NCBI RefSeq assembly: GCF_016906535.1
Contig: NC_057385.1
Location: 682,001 to 746,000, forward strand
Direction of reading: 5' to 3'
From: Rhizoctonia solani
Taxonomy: Eukaryota > Basidiomycota > Agaricomycetes > Cantharellales > Ceratobasidiaceae
Length of the DNA: 64,000 nucleotides
Each line of letters begins with the position of its first letter. The stretch's first letter is position 1. The notes below the pieces were generated by a model. It worked only from the letters and a program-made list of their open reading frames with translations. It searched no databases and had not been told where the DNA came from. Of this stretch, positions 33,301 to 44,640 are shown one piece after another. Made by a program: the position numbers and the translations under genes.

Positions 33301-33997
33301 AGCCACTGGCAGGTGCAAAAAAAGAAGGCTTCATAGGTTTTATAAAAGGGTCTGGCAGAAGTTGTATGTTTAATTATGCCTGTACTTTAATCGTGTTGGC
33401 TAAAGTGTTCGAGCAGACATCAACGCAACTATGAAACCAGCGGCTGGAATCATGGGTATGATATCTAATCCAATAGAAGGTGTATGGAAGTCGGGTCAGA
33501 AACGTTGGGCAAAGCAGCAGGATTCGCAACAACTTGCAATCCGGGTAGAACGCGGAAAGCGAGCATATGAGGCAAGTACGGAAGAGGAGCGTCAAGACGT
33601 GATTGACGCGTTCAAGCGTCTGACGAAACGAAATGTTACATTGGACCGGAAAAAGACTATGGAGGCGGAGGCTAAAGAAATGCTACAAACCGATGCGAGC
33701 CGAAAACTAACGCTTGCGGACGACCAGGATGCTAGCGATGAAGAAATGAGTCCTTCAGATGATTCGAAGTCGGTATTGCGTCCTGTACGGTCGGCTTCTC
33801 CAGATCGTTTTGCTCATTCAGAGGTCGAGAAGGCTGCTCCGCCCCCACCTCCGAAGCGCCCGCCCCAACAGAATACTCAAGATGAGGAAGCTGCGTTCCA
33901 GCGCGATTTAGATCTGGCATTGCGTCTATCATTGGCCGAACAACAAGGGTACGAACGTGGCCTACAGGCAGCGGCCGAGGCAAAGCAGCAGAAATAA
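30372..33997 (+). CDS. Sterol 3-beta-glucosyltransferase-like UDP-glycosyltransferase with C-terminal UIM-like motif
   Basis: UGT51/UGT80-like enzyme that would glucosylate membrane sterols. Many exons. GT28-type N-domain [57 protein letters not shown], then the C-domain IGFGSIVIEEP, ILSAGWGG, VCHHGGAGT, AGLKAGKPTIVVPFFGDQPFWG. A long C-terminal extension has repeated GI.G..S/TEP segments (GLFYGYKDGITGLVTEPLAG, AAGIMGMISNPIEGV), seen in other fungal UGTs and in Vps13-like proteins. The C-terminus EEAAFQRDLDLALRLSLAEQQG fits a ubiquitin-interacting motif. No GRAM or PH domain precedes the catalytic part, unlike Atg26. One exon is just 10 nt (31282-31291, encoding the T-MPW turn). The splice after HHGGAGT (about 32180-32238) could not be resolved in frame. 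Confidence 0.85.
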
Positions 33998-34111
33998 ACC
34001 ATCTAATAAACTGTTATTCCACGTATATAATTAACACTGAACCAACCAATATACCACAGATAGATTTTACCAGGGAATATTATGAAACTGATTTTGAGTA
34101 AGATATAGCAA

Positions 34112-35836
34112 TCATTCTTTGGATGCAGGAACCAGCCGTCCAACACCATCCTCAGATTCGGGCTCACTAAGCGAATCCTCCGAAGACCCATCGAGGGCGT
34201 CTCCGAATACACCAGACTGGTTCATTTGCTCAAGCTGGAGGTCAATCTTGGCTTGGTCCTCGATCCTGGCTTCTAGCTCTTGGACTGTCGGCGTTTCAGT
34301 CCCCTGCCGGCCTGGTGGAGGATGAGAGTTGCCGACGCCGTTAGATGCTACTCGCCCGTTTAACCCCTCTCCTTCCTCCACATCACCTGTCACGTCCTCA
34401 TCTATATCTTCATCTTCGTCATTGTCCTCAAGAAGGCCTTCTAGATCCGGTGGAATCTCTTGCATTTGTACGCTTGGTGCTCCGTTCAGGTACCGCAGCT
34501 TCTCTGCAATAGCAATGCGGAGGTTTTGAAGACTACGTGGAGTATTCATATTTTCAACCTTCCGAACGATCTGGGGATGCAGTTTGTAATCTGGTTTGAA
34601 AAATGCGTTGTAAGGTGTATCCGGGAGCATGTCCGACACTTCGACTCCTAGTAGAATACTGGTTTCGTTGGTCCAGCATCGAGCAACGTTGTGAATGGTA
34701 TATCCGCCTCCGCCGAGAGCGAGAAGAGGGATGTTGAAGGACTTGATGTACTTCACACATTCTCCGTGGGCCCGGGTCGAGAGGTTAAACGCCCCAAGTC
34801 GATCACATCCTAAAGAGTCAGCGCCACATTGAAGGACGATGGCTGAAGGTTGGAAGGCACCAATTGTGCGCTCCATCACGAACTTGAACAAATCCACGTA
34901 AGATGTGTCGTCAATCCCATCAGAAAGTGGGACGTTCAGGGCGAAGTGTCGACCAAGACCAGTTCCGTTATCATCAAGTTTCCCAGTGCCCGGGAAGAAG
35001 TCACCGGTATATTTATGGAAGGAGACTGTCATGACACGGTTAGTGTGCCAAAAAGCAAGTTCAACGCCGTCACCGTGATGGATGTCGATATCGATATAAA
35101 GAACACGGGGATAAACACGAAGCAGATCCAGGATAGCAATCACAATATCGTTGATATAACAAAAGCCGCTCGCTTCTCGCTTTTTCGCGTGATGGAGGCC
35201 ACCCGACCAATTAACTGCTATATCTGTAGTGCCCTGAGAGAGTTTTCGAGCCGCTGCAAGGGATGCTCCAGTGTATTGCTTGAAGAAGTTAAACATGCCG
35301 TCGAATATAGGGCAATCATCTCCAAAATTGAAATCCGCCAGCTCTTTGGCCGATGCACCTGGCATAACTCTGAAGTTGGGGGATTATTATGAGAGAAACC
35401 AGGAATGCCTGCGAGATTTACTCACCGAGACAAAAACTCGACATAATCTTGGTCATGATAAAGTTCAAGCTCCTCTACAGTAGCCGAGCGTGGGTTGATA
35501 TAGTGATCCATGTACTTGTGAAGGCCGTAACCCATAACTAGGGTATTCATTAAGGTTAGGCGATGGGGCTTCATCGGGTGTCGCTCCTACCGCCGAGGGT
35601 GTTAGAATCTAATCGGCGAACAAAACGTAGTGTAGATACCCCAAAGTGATATTCTCCTACTCCTTTAGGGAAGTAATAGGATACCACTGGTTTGTAGTGA
35701 CTCTTCGAGCGCGTTAGTAAGTGCACTGAGCTGTTGATAGCCTCACGCGTACCTGCATTCTACTCGACTCAGGACCAGAAGCTCCAGCGTCATCTGGAAC
35801 CTCAAATTGACCTCTTGAAGAGAAGGTTGGAGACAT
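34112..35836 (-). CDS. Class I histone deacetylase (Rpd3/HDAC1 family)
   Basis: Zn-dependent lysine deacetylase, catalytic subunit of Sin3/Rpd3 corepressors. Exons 35686-35640, 35586-35426 and 35369-34112 are firm; a first exon 35836-35764 joins through A|TG to give about 512 residues. Motifs: [58 protein letters not shown] (charge-relay His pair), [11 protein letters not shown] (Zn ligands), [26 protein letters not shown] and [15 protein letters not shown] with the catalytic Tyr region. The C-terminus is acidic ([12 protein letters not shown]...) and ends with Ser/Glu-rich sequence. The start exon is uncertain: using the GTACGC donor after ATGCAG would break frame, so the GTAGAA donor was preferred. 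Ends 114 bp from the convergent glycosyltransferase. Confidence 0.94.
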
Positions 35837-36077
35837 TTTGAATCGATTTCACCAACGTGTGTGGTGGCAGTTACAACCAGTATGCCGAAAGGAAGGTGCT
35901 CGACCTTGATATATCCAGGCTTAGCGCAGAAAGAAAGCAAAAGAGAGGGCTATGACTTTAGAGAGATAGCAAGATATTAGATATTATGGATACAGTAAAG
36001 CGTCGCGTATCTCCAGTACCACGAAAGTATAAAAACTGTACAGACCCAGACGAGTTTTGGGATGGTGCAAACAGAGT

Positions 36078-36085
36078 TCACGTGA
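36078..36085. promoter_or_regulatory. TCACGTGA E-box between HDAC and cyclin genes
   Basis: Perfect palindromic octamer (GTTCACGTGATCAC context) in the divergent HDAC/cyclin-box interval of about 460 bp, the same octamer as upstream of the V-ATPase a gene. Confidence 0.45.
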
Positions 36086-36299
36086 TCACTCGGATGCAGA
36101 GGTGGGGCGGACCCTGTTTAAGAAGCTAATATCAGCGGGGCAAACAAGTGACTAGCACACTCAGAGATATAAATTGCTTCCGTCAAGCACTCTGACCTAC
36201 TCTCAACCCCAACAGCTACTCTCTTTTCGCTTACTTTATAATTATTATTCTTTCTCGTTGACTAAAACTCTCATTCGTTCGCCGTTTGACCATACTAAT

Positions 36300-38536
36300 G
36301 ACTCACGTCGACAACTTTCCCCACTTCTCCGCCACCTGCTGGGCTGGTTGTATTCCTGGCACAAGCATGTGCGAACAGTGTCTTCATAGTTCGTATATGT
36401 TGAATGAGTTCTACTACCTTTTTAATGGCAGTTGATCTCAGATATCTCAAACCCATCTGGTTGTGCCGGCTACATTGCCCAATCCGACGCAAGATCTACC
36501 GCCCCGCAGGATGGCGCATCTAACCAATTCGGACGAGTTATCGCAAATGAATTTCAGGATTTTATGATCTCCTGCTCTTTTAATGTGTCTGAGCGCACTT
36601 CTTCAGACGGAAGTGCCGCCAGTGTTGGTCTCAAAGGCAAGCCTGACTTCCTCTCATCCAAGGACGTCAGTTGATGCGCATTTATTTGGAAGAAATAGCA
36701 TTTTCGGAAGTGATTCATGAATATACCCCACCTACTGTTCCCGATTCTCCTGGTCGTACTCCGGCACCCATAGACACCCCGCAACAGTTGTCCTTTTCGC
36801 ATCAGCTAGCATACATTGACAAAAAATTGATCGAAATAGCTTCCTCCCGGCGAGATGATACGCCAACAGAGTACGGTGAGTCTATAGTCTCACTTAAAGA
36901 TTATCAAGATTACACAGAACACCGGATACCTTCCAGTGATGACACCCCGCTCAACAAAACGTCCGCATCCCTCGGATTCTTTTGTCGAACTCGAACAAGC
37001 GCGTTCATCGGTATCCACTTCTTTTCCGGGAATACTCGCTGTTCCTCGGCGTACCCATAGCAAGATTTTGCGAGAGCAAAAAGGCTACACACCTCCCGAG
37101 TCTCAGCAAGTTCCCAGCCAGCCCGATCTCGAGCACGACAATAAGCGCCGCAAATTAGGCAAGAACGAGTCTACTGCATCAGCGCATACATTTATAGCCA
37201 CCGAACCTGCCTCGCTTCGTAAAGCCAAATCTCTTGTCGCTGGTGACGTCAAAGAAGTACCTCGCCCCTCTGTCGCGCCTCACTACTCGAATGCATTTGT
37301 TCCTCCAATTATTCTTCCAACTATTTGGCCGCGAGACGCCGCCATAGCTCGACTCCAGCATTTACTCAGAAGAGAAATGGATCAGCGCGCCGAGGATGCC
37401 CGCTTACAGATAGCATCACTGGAGCGGCGGTCGAATTCGCTTAAATTCGATACGGAATTGTATTTCGATACTACAAATTGGATCTTAACGGTTGGTACTA
37501 ACTTTCATCGTTGCAATACGCGTGTAAACCAGTTGATCGATAGGTACAAGCCCCTACTGACTGCGAGCACAAATCGATTCGGCGGCATTTGCGCTCGCAT
37601 CTAGAAACTCGTTTCCATGCAGTGTTGCTCTTCAGCCGCTATGCCACTCGCATGCTGCCCTCGGATTTTAATCCGTTTCTGGTCTCGCGACGCGAAGTCG
37701 AGAGTAAATATCACCGCCGCGTTCGCGAGAGGCTTATCAAAGAGGTTGCGCTCGGCTGTTTGGCAATTGCAAGCAAGGTAGCGTCCCCGCGTGGCGAATA
37801 GTGCCAATGCTGACGTTGCCTTCTTTTCAGTTTCATCGTGATTTTCTCCCTCCACTTTCGCCCATGTTGGCCGACCAATTCCTAGACCTGCTAGGAGAGG
37901 AGCACCCTGTTGGTTTTGATGACTTTGAGGTGCGTTGCGCGTGAAGGTGTCATATGAATATTTGCTTAAAATGGCCTAGCTCATCCAAAATACGATCATG
38001 CGTTCATTTGGGTACATATTGTACCAGCCAACTCCGCAGGCATACCTCCAAGAGCTTTGGAATTCCTGCCCAATGCTTCAGAACATTCAAGACGGGAACC
38101 TGGAGCTTGTGCGGTCCCCACTTCAGACGAAGGCCTTGGACCTGCTCGAGGCATGTTTCCTCGGTAAGTGTCTCAAGACGATGCTGATACCCACTAACGA
38201 CCACACTTGAAGAATCCGATTCGATTGATTATCCCGTTGCGTACCTTACAGCTGCGGCGATCCTCGAAGCTATTCATCTACAGGAATTGCACTTCCAGTG
38301 CCATGCTCATTCCTACTCACATGTTCAATGGGAGCCACCTAAGGATTCCAGGTCTTGGGTCTGTGCAGCATGTGTTCATCTCGAAATTTGTACCGCTATG
38401 CAGATCCACCTTGTACGTATCTCGTTATTGAATAGCTCTTCGGAAGCCGGCTGATGGCCACTCTGCCTTATAGAATGCTCTCACCAGCTGCAGGGACTGG
38501 ATTATGACTGTCTGGTTGGGAATTGGGAAGGAATAA
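36300..38536 (+). CDS. Cyclin-box domain protein with long disordered N-terminus
   Basis: Probable regulatory partner of a cyclin-dependent kinase. The cyclin fold reads across exons 37544-37777, 37831-37929, 37981-38163, 38213-about 38412 and 38474-38536: HLRSHLETRFHAVLLFSRYATRML, KEVALGCLAIASKFHRDFLPP, FDDFELIQNTIMRSFGYILYQPTPQAYLQELW, then YPVAYLTAAAILEAIHLQ and a Cys/His-containing end. Upstream, an Arg/Lys/Pro-rich region (RSTKRPHPSDSFVELEQ, RRTHSKILREQKGYTPP) and a coiled segment RREMDQRAEDARLQIASLERR precede the box. The 53-nt intron 37491-37543 joins TTNWILT to VQAPTDCEHKSIRR. Exon joins before about 36900 are uncertain; the ATG at 36300 is the best start I can see. The subfamily (Pcl, B-type, Cln) was not determined. 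Confidence 0.7.
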
Positions 38537-38825
38537 ATATTCTCAATTACCATCTTCCTCACGCTCGTTACCCCCTCTATGATCGATTTTTCGGTATCTG
38601 TTCTGAAATGTTCCGTCGAATGTGCTTCTCTCAATGTGCTCTCTCCTTATACTCATTTTCGTTCTTTGTGGACGTATCGGAAGGTGGTATTTCGTGTAAG
38701 TGTAAATGTACTATATGTAGAAATCAATACCCTGTGCTATTACTTTACAATTGGACACTCACTGATAATACAAATGGCTGCGCGCAGAACAAATCAATAA
38801 ATTACTACCCCGGACCTAAACTATC

Positions 38826-39979
38826 TCAATCAAAGCTGGTCTCCTTTGCTCGTTTGCGTGCTTTTTCTAGTTTCGTAACCGTTGCCTCAGCTTGAGCGAG
38901 CGCAAGATCCCAAGCGACGAAGATTTCCGATAAACCGTTCACCTATCAAAGCGTTAAGAACAATGGTAGCGTCAGATGATGATGACTCACATGGGACGAG
39001 TACTCTGAAATGAGTGCCCCAATACGCTCTTCGAGTGAGTCGAATTTAGCAAGATCTTCTAAATGTGCTTGAATTAGCGCGTCAACTCGCGGTTGCAGGG
39101 GCTCATGACCTGAAAAATATCAGGCACATAGCACAATACAATTACTGAGCCACTTACTCGGAAGTTTGCCAGAATTCAAAACACCCCTCGACTCCAGATC
39201 GGCAATTTCCCTCAAATCACGGTCCGCGGCGCGTATATCGGCTTCAGACTCCAACAACAACGCCTCGAGATCTGATACCGAAGTCGTCTCGGATGGTGTC
39301 AAACCATGTGCAAAGGCTGGGGTGAGCAAATGCGCGTTTTGATTGTCTGCAGATCAAGTGTCAGACCAAGCCCAAAGCAGCTCAACCCGGCCGACTTACA
39401 AACACCCATAAACTTCCTAAGCCCATCATTCGTCTTTACGACATCATCAAGCGAGCGCTGGGCCTGGTTGAGCTTTCTGACGACTGTTCCACCGGCGATG
39501 TCTTGTTCCCGAGGGACAGCAACGTTTCCATCCTTGTCGATTCCGAGCACGAGCGCTTCTAGCCATCGAACCCGGAGTTCAAGCATCAGTTCGGGAGAAA
39601 CAGAGACAGGGTTAGGTGTGAGGAACGTGTCAAGATTAGGCGCGTCCTTGGGCTCGGGTTGCGCGGTCAAGGGAGCTTCTTCTCTGTCCTCTACAGCGGG
39701 CAGCTCAACGTCTTGGTCCAGATGTTCATCGTCAGCTTGCTCTTGTTCATATTCTTGCTCGCGTTCTTGCTCGTGTTCATTTTCTTGCTCCTCCTCGGTT
39801 GGGTGTTCCGAATCGGGCACTTGACTCGAGACTTCGTCTGTGTGCCCGTCCACGCCTTCAGCTTGATTCGCAGCTGACTCGCCATTAGCTGGTGGAGACA
39901 TGGGGATGTGTGAGATGGGCGATTGTATGTGTTGGACGCGGTCGCCTAGAAACACGGAGCCTATGTTACGATAGGCCAT
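38826..39979 (-). CDS. Probable dynactin p22/p24 (DCTN3-like) subunit
   Basis: Four exons (39979-39400, 39346-39158, 39109-38991, 38942-38826) sum to 334 residues. Two segments follow animal dynactin subunit 3 in order: an early ELRVRWLEALVLGIDKD...QAQRSLDDVVKTNDGLRKFM, and a late LEERIGALISEYSSHVNGLSEIFVAWDLALAQAEATV, which matches that family's end where a helical stretch leads to an FVxWD motif. This is similarity judged by eye over limited residues. In the fungal protein a long acidic Glu/Gln insert (EEEQENEHEQEREQEYEQEQ...) of about 90 residues precedes the first helix. If right, it is a shoulder-complex subunit of the dynein activator. The alternative is an unrelated coiled-coil protein. 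It shares a 253-bp divergent promoter with TrpRS. Confidence 0.55.
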
Positions 39980-40232
39980 TCTTCACGCTTCCAGTCGCGA
40001 ATAAAGATGATGGTGGGGAATTTCATCAGTTGATATGAGCCCGGCGCCTAGATTAACACTCTATCTTATCTTGAAGTCCTCATCCAAAGGCTGATCAATT
40101 GGATTTCATTTTTCAACCACTCGCTTGCTTGTTGTCTGCGTTCTTTAGAGGTCGTAATTAACCATATACCCTCGTCTAGGAGATTTATCACTGTATTCTA
40201 ACATTTGTACGACTATCTTCTCAAAAAAAAAA

Positions 40233-41890
40233 ATGCAAGCCCAACTCCGGATTGCGACCAACCTCGCCCGAACAACTCGAGTGCAAGCTTTACCACACCA
40301 TTCGCCATACGTTCTCAACTCGGTACATGAAGCCTTGAGGTATACCTCGAGCGGGCAGCATAAACCTCCCAAGACCATATTCTCCGGTATTCAGCCAACC
40401 GGCATTCCCCATGTGAGTACAGCTGTCAATTCTTGCCGAACGACTCCGGTCCGACCAAACCCTCCCAGCTAGGAAACTATCTCGGCGCACTTGTCAACTG
40501 GGTTCATCTCCAAAGAAATTCAGCTCCAGCTGATCGACTGTTCTTCTCGATCGTAGGGCTGCATGCCTTGACGCTGCCTCAAGACCCAGTCAAACTGAGG
40601 CAAGAAAGGTTAGATACGCTGGCGATCTTGCTGGCTATTGGGTTGGATCCCCGAAGGAGTGTTATATTCTGCCAGGATCAAGTGAGTTTAACGTTTGGGC
40701 GAACTGCATGCGTTACTTATGGCGCCCAAGGTTCCACAACACGCAGAGCTCGCATGGATGCTCAATTGTACCACCCCGATGGGGAAACTCCAACGCATGA
40801 CCACTTGGAAGGTATGTTATGTTATTTCTGAGTTGTAAATACTCACTTCCTAACGCCATCCCCTCCAGTCTAAAATCGCAATTGCCCGCAACGCGAACTC
40901 CACGGATGAGGTGGATGAATCACACCTGAACCTCGGCCTCTTTGCGTACCCCGTACTGCAGGCCGCAGACATCCTTCTCTATCGGTAAGTCACACTCGTT
41001 AGTAGTGTCCAAGTCCTATCCGCCCTAACAGATGGTCATTGTTCATTTGATAGCGCCACCCATGTACCTGTGGGGGAAGATCAACAGCAACACCTCGAAC
41101 TCAGTCGGGATCTCGCAGACCTTTTTAACAGAACCCACAAGGAACGGGTCTTCCCACTTCCACAACACATCATAAGTAAGTCTCGCCTCGTCATGTCGCT
41201 CCGCCGCAGCACGTTTTGGTCGGTTCGTCCCAAAGAGTTGGCAAATCCCAATTATAAAACGCTGTGCTACCGGGGGGGACTCGCTTATGACTACGTTCCC
41301 ACAAAACCCCACGGCAAACAATCACATTGACAAAATCACATTTCCTTACCCGACCCTTTCCCTTTCAACGTGCTAACCACGCCCTCGATCCAGCCCCAGC
41401 TAAACGTATTCTCTCGCTACGAGACCCTAGTCAGAAAATGTCGAAATCGGCACCTCACCCGGCTTCGCGCATCTTATTAACAGACCCCCCGGAAGCGATT
41501 GATAAAAAGATCAAGAGCGCCGTGACGGATTCGGAACGTGGGGTCGAATACGATCCTGTTGCAAGACCGGGGGTGGCGAACCTGCTGACCATTCTGGACG
41601 CCTGTCGGGGCCTATCGGGTGAAAATCCACCAGACCAGGGTGGAGATACGAGCACGAGGCTCGAAACCCTTGCGTCTGAGCTTTCCACCCTCTCCCACGC
41701 CGAGTTTAAGCGATGGGTGAGCGACGCCGTTCAATCGACCCTGGCCCCGATTCGGGACGAGTATACACGCATAAGGGCCGATGAGTCGTACCTCCGGGAC
41801 GTTGCCGAGGCCGGACGTATGCGTGCGTTTGAAGTTGCGGAAAACACGATGGCGGATGTGAGAGAAGTGCTAGGCGTTGGTCGGTTGTAG
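40233..41890 (+). CDS. Mitochondrial tryptophanyl-tRNA synthetase
   Basis: Charges mitochondrial tRNA-Trp. Six exons (40233-40412, 40469-40681, 40731-40811, 40869-40984, 41054-41175, 41394-41890) sum to 402 residues, the bacterial-type length. The N-terminus [20 protein letters not shown] is basic and presequence-like. Then [21 protein letters not shown] (HIGH-equivalent in the PTGxxHLGNYLG form), [57 protein letters not shown], and KMSKS in [14 protein letters not shown] followed by [14 protein letters not shown]. The intron before the KMSKS exon is 218 nt, long for this window; [11 protein letters not shown] after the acceptor at 41393 is the family sequence. The ATG is directly preceded by a run of A (TCAAAAAAAAAAATG). 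Confidence 0.94.
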
Positions 41891-42300
41891 CATTACCCCC
41901 CCTTCAGAATAGACGATTTGATTCGCATACACGCTAGATTGCTCTAAATTCAAGGGCCAAAAAGTCTATAGCCTGAGAAGCCGTACGTTGGTTCTCCCTC
42001 CCCGGTCCTCGTGTGGCGACCCTTGACCAAGAGGCCCAGCCTGTTGAGGCAGAATCGGCGTGTAAATAATTTACAGGACGCGTAAAGTCACGTGTACAAA
42101 TTGAGATGATCCATGTGTGATCATGAGAAGTAAATTACGCTCTCTCGCTCTTGCCGATCGCTTTCAGTTCACGGACGTGTCCTGGGGAGGCCGAACTAAC
42201 CCCTGGGTCGTACTTGCCTGAGCTCTCGGCAACAGTCTATATGAATACTCCTATTACATGATTATTCCGAATCCACAGTATTAGCTAAGGCTTGGAATAA
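41891..42300. other. Intergenic after TrpRS
   Basis: About 400 bases without a gene. A TCACGTGT variant of the E-box occurs at 42088-42095. Confidence 0.35.
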
Positions 42301-42684
42301 TGGTCGTCCCGTTCAAACTTTCCTCGCTCTCGCTGGCAGCGAAGCTCAATTCCGGCGTGGACGGACAGCTCTGAAGCTGCGAATGGGAGGTCACAGTACC
42401 CGACACCATACGGGATCTCTTGGTTCTATCGCGATGGATGGCGAGCAGTGAACTATAGTCAAGGTCTTGTGCTCTCCACAGTAGGTGACAATAGCAGCGC
42501 GCGCATCAGAACTATAGAACCCCCTCTCCTCCACGGGCCCGGTGCTTTACACCCAGATGAACGGACAATGTATTTATATGTGTTTACGGATCAACGAGAA
42601 TGGTCTAGAACAGGTATCACCGGCTTCCACCTTCAGACAATTAGGATTTCTCACGTGATCAAGCACTTCTCTGTGGCTACATGA
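42301..42684 (+). other. Possible small or degenerate gene
   Basis: An ATG with 23 open codons (MVVPFKLSSLSLAAKLNSGV...) runs to a stop just where another frame opens and reads GISWFYRDGWRAVNYSQGLVL...GPGALHPDERTMYLYVFTDQ. The second part looks protein-like in composition, but I recognise no family. Either a frame break or an unrecognised intron separates the two parts. It could be a remnant. Confidence 0.3.
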
Positions 42685-43242
42685 GCCCTGTCTATCTAAA
42701 AAGTGAGTTTTTGGTCGACGTCGCCGCCACCATCAGATGCATGATCATCAAAAAAGCAAATGAATCACGCGTCACAAGTTGTTACTGTTGTCCAACTAGG
42801 CGAAATGAAGCTCGCAAGGTTCAGATTCTGGTTCCTGAAACCAGGCTTAGGGGAGAGGACAGAAGTGGTGTCGGACATGTCGAGGTGTGAAGTGTCTCTC
42901 TGATTAGGCAAGCATGGATGCGCCTCATTAGCCACCCAAGGCCTCTCCACCATCTCGCAACAATAGCTTGCGAGATTACCACGCGCCGTTGATGAAACAA
43001 CCTTTTGCTATTATCAAAACTAAGGAAACGAGGCAGTTTGTGTGTTATGGTTTTGTCAGTGGCCATTTCTGTTTGCTCATTATGTATACCGACTAGGCCT
43101 CCCTTTCTGCGGATGAGAGGCTGAAGTGTCTTACATAATCACACAACCATCGGAGATAAGCAGAAACGGGTTAAAGTCCGAAGGTGGAACCGACGATTGA
43201 CGACCACTTCGGGTCTCATCACGCGTAAGTCCCAGGTTAACA

Positions 43243-44640
43243 ATGGCGACCTCAGGTGTTCAAATACCCCAAGTCCCTCGAGTCGAGCCCATCAATCCTA
43301 CTCGAGGGCCCCGTTCGGTCTGTAACAACCCAAGGCACATAAACCCAGACCGTGCTGTGCTCAGCTACTATGTCTTTTGGACCCACCAGTGCTCCTCTGC
43401 TACCGCCCACAACATTGATCTGCACGACAGAAGAGCATACCGCGACATGAATATGCCAAGGTCATTCTCGCCCTCGCCTTCACCACCATCCGACCAAAAT
43501 GAATTCTCCAAGACTCGAGGAAAGCCAACGCTCACTCCGAGGCGCCCAAAGTCGCACAGGAACGCGGGAGACATTCAGGTTTCTCCTGCCTATGCCAAGG
43601 GTCGGAAACCATCGTTACCTTTACTGGTACTCCAACACGCCCAACCCACGAACACACTCTCCCGAGCCCAGAGACGACCCCCCACCGACACGCACATGTC
43701 GTAGAATCGAATTGCCCTGGAAGCTCATTCGTCCCGAGGTCTCTCCAGTGCTGTCTGAAACACTGGCCGTGATGGACCGCGGGCTGAAAGGTGTTCCCGT
43801 TGAATTTGTTGTCCACAAACTCCAGACGATTGGCCCAGAGTGAGTATTACTTCATTTCGTGTCCGTGGCGCACTCGTTGACGTTGTTTGTACCAATAGGC
43901 TGCTTGCATCTTTAGGCAACGTTGTGCCCCCTTCGTCGATTTTCCCTTCCATCAACACGGCTGCCCTTCCCTCGGAGCTTGAACTACATATTCGAGATCG
44001 CTCCCAGCCGCTCGAGGCAATCCCCACACACTTACTCTGCGTGTTTAACCCACATGCTGGCAAGGCATCCAAAGGTCATCTTTTCCCGGCCCATTCGCTC
44101 GTACTCGCCTCGCAGTGTTCCAAATTCCCTCAGGTCGGACCGGCCACCCGTATAGTTGACCACGAGCGTGGAACTACCGGCTTCCGGTCGTACCCTTGCC
44201 TGTACCCCATCCCGCCTCATTTGGATTCCTCAATGCCTATCTCTACACGCGCCGCATCGACAAGGTTCTCGCCACACTCATCCCCTTGCCTACTCAAACT
44301 CTCGCCGGCATTAGCGCAGGCATGGCTAATCAGCCCGTGTGCGGCGCAATCCCCCAGTTGAGCGCCGCAATGGCCCGTACCTTCACCATGCTCGCACTGC
44401 TCGATAGGGCAGGCGTCATTCACGGAATGTGGAGCAATGCAAGGCACTCGGCGTTGATGATGAACGGCTGTGGAAAGTTCTCGAGCTTGCCTGGGACATT
44501 GTCGTCGCTGCCATATCAGCATCTTCCGGAACGAATGTTACGCCCAAGTCGTCATGAGACACCCGTCCCGCCTTCCGCCTCCGTCATTTCGCATACTTCC
44601 AGGATACTCTCCCATCTCATTCGTATTTCGCATTCAAGCC
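43243..44640 (+). pseudogene. Clp1 (clampless)-like gene, frame-disrupted copy
   Basis: Parallels the intact gene at 56.9-57.9 kb along its length: RRIELPWKL...LKGVPVEFVVHKLQTIGPE (copy 1: RKIELPLAL...LRGVPVEYVAHKLRSIGPE), an intron at the same place (donor after 43838), LLASLGNVVPPSS, IPTHLLCVFNPHAGK, LFPAHSLVLASQCSKFP, PVVPLPVPHPASFGFLNAYLYTRR, VIHGMWSN and LGVDDERLWKVLELAWDIVVAA. These blocks lie in different frames: breaks at about 44171-44176 and about 44441, each of one missing base, and another of uncertain type in the Pro/Ser-rich N-terminal part (about 43500-43700). Clp1 of Coprinopsis is needed for A-mating-type-regulated clamp development. Either a pseudogene or a gene with consensus errors. 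Confidence 0.6.

Noticed and set aside
41070..41330. Independent ORF overlapping TrpRS
   Set aside because: Its first half is the TrpRS exon 5 frame; the rest is read-through into the 218-nt intron.
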